Source: Leucothrix mucor
GTDB taxonomy: Bacteria > Pseudomonadota > Gammaproteobacteria > Thiotrichales > Thiotrichaceae
Reading direction: 5' to 3'
NCBI GenBank assembly: GCA_011322515.1
Contig: DRMS01000014.1
Span: 1 to 5,945 of the forward strand
DNA length: 5,945 bases
Under the pieces are notes generated by a model that did no database searches, was not told the origin of the DNA, and saw only the letters and a program-made list of their open reading frames with translations. Within the stretch, counting starts at the first letter, position 1. The number at the start of each line of letters is the position of its first letter. This document shows positions 4,664 through 5,945 of the stretch, one piece after another. Both the position numbers and the translations under genes were made by a program.

Positions 4664-5548
4664 ATGAGAAAAGGAATAATCCTCGCAGGAGGAAGTGGTA
4701 CGCGTTTGCATCCATTAACACAGGTCGTCAGTAAGCAGTTAATGCCTATTTATGATAAGCCAATGATTTATTATCCGTTAACGGTGCTGATGCTGTCGGG
4801 TATTAAAGAGATTCTTGTTATTACTACACCACATGATAGCTTGCAATTTCAAAATTTGCTGGGTGATGGTTCGCAGTGGGGTTTGAATATTCAGTACACA
4901 ATTCAGCCTAATCCTGAAGGATTGGCGCAGGCGTTTATTCTTGGACGTGAGTTTGTTGGCAATGATCCTGTTACCTTAATTCTTGGTGATAATATTTATT
5001 ATGGCGAGGGATTATCTGATCGTTTGCAGTGTGTTGCTCAACAGGAATCTGGTGCGACTGTGTTTGGTTATTATGTAACTGATCCAGAGCGTTATGGTGT
5101 GGTTGATTTTGATGCCAGTGGTAAAGCACTTAGTCTTGAAGAGAAGCCTGAGAAGCCCAAATCCAATTATGCAGTAACAGGTTTATATTTTTATGATAAT
5201 AACGTGTTGGATATTGCTCGGGATATAAAACCATCACCACGTGGTGAGTTAGAAATTACGGATGTTAATAAAGTGTATCTTCAGCAGGGTAATCTTGAAG
5301 TGGAAATGTTAAAGCGTGGCACGGCATGGCTGGATACGGGTACGCACGCAGCCTTACTGGATGCGGCTAATTATATTCGCATTATTGAAGATCGTCAGGG
5401 GCTTAAAATTGCCAGCCCTGAGGAGGTAGCGTGGCATATGGGTTATATCACGACCGACAAATTATTAGAATTGGCGGAGCCATTGAAAAAAAGTGGTTAT
5501 GGACAGTATTTAATAAATGTTGTTAAAAGTCAGTCACAAAATAAGTGA
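4664..5548 (+). CDS. rfbA: Glucose-1-phosphate thymidylyltransferase RmlA (RfbA)
   Basis: The enzyme makes dTDP-glucose and pyrophosphate from glucose-1-phosphate and dTTP, the first step toward dTDP-L-rhamnose and other dTDP-6-deoxy sugars for O-antigen, capsule or exopolysaccharide, in the cytoplasm. All family signatures are present: LAGGSGTRLHPLT (7-19), the nucleotide-binding loop; SKQLMPIYDKPMIYYPL (23-39); ILGDN (106-110) with metal-binding D109; SLEEKP (157-162); GELEITDVN (194-202); and WLDTGTH (222-228) with the second metal ligand D224. The length of 294 is normal. ATG 4664 gives the canonical MRKGIILAGG start, although the preceding bases have no good Shine-Dalgarno. Allosteric inhibition by dTDP-rhamnose is known for the family. 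rmlB, rmlC and rmlD are not in the window, so the final sugar is open. A methyltransferase gene follows after 9 bp. Confidence 0.95.
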   Translation: MRKGIILAGGSGTRLHPLTQVVSKQLMPIYDKPMIYYPLTVLMLSGIKEILVITTPHDSLQFQNLLGDGSQWGLNIQYTIQPNPEGLAQAFILGREFVGNDPVTLILGDNIYYGEGLSDRLQCVAQQESGATVFGYYVTDPERYGVVDFDASGKALSLEEKPEKPKSNYAVTGLYFYDNNVLDIARDIKPSPRGELEITDVNKVYLQQGNLEVEMLKRGTAWLDTGTHAALLDAANYIRIIEDRQGLKIASPEEVAWHMGYITTDKLLELAEPLKKSGYGQYLINVVKSQSQNK

Positions 5549-5557
5549 GAATCAATA

Positions 5558-5945
5558 ATGCAATGTAGAATTTGTGGTAATAGTGAAGATAATAGCTCCT
5601 ATGAAGCCACTGAGATGATGTTAGGGCTGGGTGATAAGCATCAATATATCGAATGTGGTGCATGTGGTTGCTTGCAGATTGCTGATGTGCCTGAAACTTT
5701 GCCAAGTTATTACCCTGACGATGATTATTATTCTTATGATAAAATTCAATCTCTAACAGGGCTGAAAAAGTTTTTAGTGACAAAGCGTGATCTGTATGCG
5801 GCAACAGGAAATTGTTTAATTGGTAAAGTCGCGCACCAGTTTATGCCACATAGTAAAATTCACACCTTACAAAAAGCGGGTATTACGACTGATTCACGCA
5901 TATTAGATGTGGGTTGTGGGGCGGGGCATTTATTGCACTCACTAC
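5558..5945 (+). CDS. Class I SAM-dependent methyltransferase with N-terminal zinc-finger motif (3' end outside window)
   Basis: From ATG 5558 the frame stays open to the right edge, giving 129 residues. Two paired-cysteine motifs, CRIC (C3-C6) and CGAC (C33-C36, with C38 adjacent), probably bind zinc. They are followed by a YYPDDDYYSY segment typical of polysaccharide-cluster methyltransferases of this type. RILDVGCGAGHLL (114-126) is SAM-binding motif I. The rest of the methyltransferase fold lies beyond the window. Such proteins are frequent in O-antigen and capsule loci, where sugar or glycan methylation is usually proposed; the acceptor here cannot be inferred. TGAGA at 5546-5550, 7 nt before ATG, is a weak ribosome site, and the 9-bp gap after rfbA indicates one operon. 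Confidence 0.8.
   Translation, partial: MQCRICGNSEDNSSYEATEMMLGLGDKHQYIECGACGCLQIADVPETLPSYYPDDDYYSYDKIQSLTGLKKFLVTKRDLYAATGNCLIGKVAHQFMPHSKIHTLQKAGITTDSRILDVGCGAGHLLHSL

Noticed and set aside
4485..4667. 60-codon GTG-start reading frame overlapping the rfbA start by 4 bp
   Set aside because: The ATGA overlap looks operon-like, but codon use (many CTA, ATA, AGA) differs from the neighbouring genes, the nearest AGGA is 12 nt from the start, and 4485-4524 forms part of the right arm of palindrome C. No family is recognised.
5523..5804. 93-codon minus-strand reading frame
   Set aside because: It lies opposite the rfbA 3' end and the zinc-finger methyltransferase, whose CxxC motifs and LDVGCGAG are unmistakable; the histidine- and tyrosine-rich translation is a shadow.

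Overview
The window looks like chromosomal DNA from an AT-rich gammaproteobacterium. The evidence is a PpiD-type periplasmic folding factor, a lipoprotein with a classical lipobox, an RmlA of the usual proteobacterial length, and a TTCGACAAGCTCAGG palindromic repeat of the kind scattered through many proteobacterial genomes. A Thiotrichales- or Methylococcales-like lineage is possible, but the sequence alone does not settle it.

Left part (1-2599, all + strand): the 3' end of ppiD runs in from the left edge and is closed by a strong intrinsic terminator at 651-686. Next come mtaB, a tRNA t6A37 methylthiotransferase, and a small lipoprotein gene that overlaps it by 4 bp (ATGA), so these two form one translationally coupled unit. 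Middle (2600-2864): a gene-free gap almost filled by a long imperfect palindrome (2664-2836) with 25-bp near-perfect inner arms and two tandem 24/25-bp repeats in its loop. A secreted stand-alone SGNH-type hydrolase or acyltransferase gene lies on the minus strand at 3713-2865.

Right part: 3714-4663 is a 950-bp gene-free stretch holding three more long imperfect palindromes in a row (3733-3903, 4031-4187, 4302-4524), small hairpins and plausible sigma70-type promoter elements. After it, on the + strand, come rfbA/rmlA (dTDP-glucose synthesis) and, 9 bp later, the start of a zinc-finger-type SAM-dependent methyltransferase cut by the right edge. These two look like the beginning of a surface-polysaccharide or dTDP-sugar cluster. 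The SGNH protein on the other side could acylate or deacylate a cell-envelope glycan.

The proteins belong to recognisable families or types. The unusual part is the non-coding DNA: four separate long palindromes, 157-223 bp each, surround the SGNH gene and lead into the polysaccharide genes. They differ in sequence and look like either MITE-type insertions or structured leader and regulatory RNAs.
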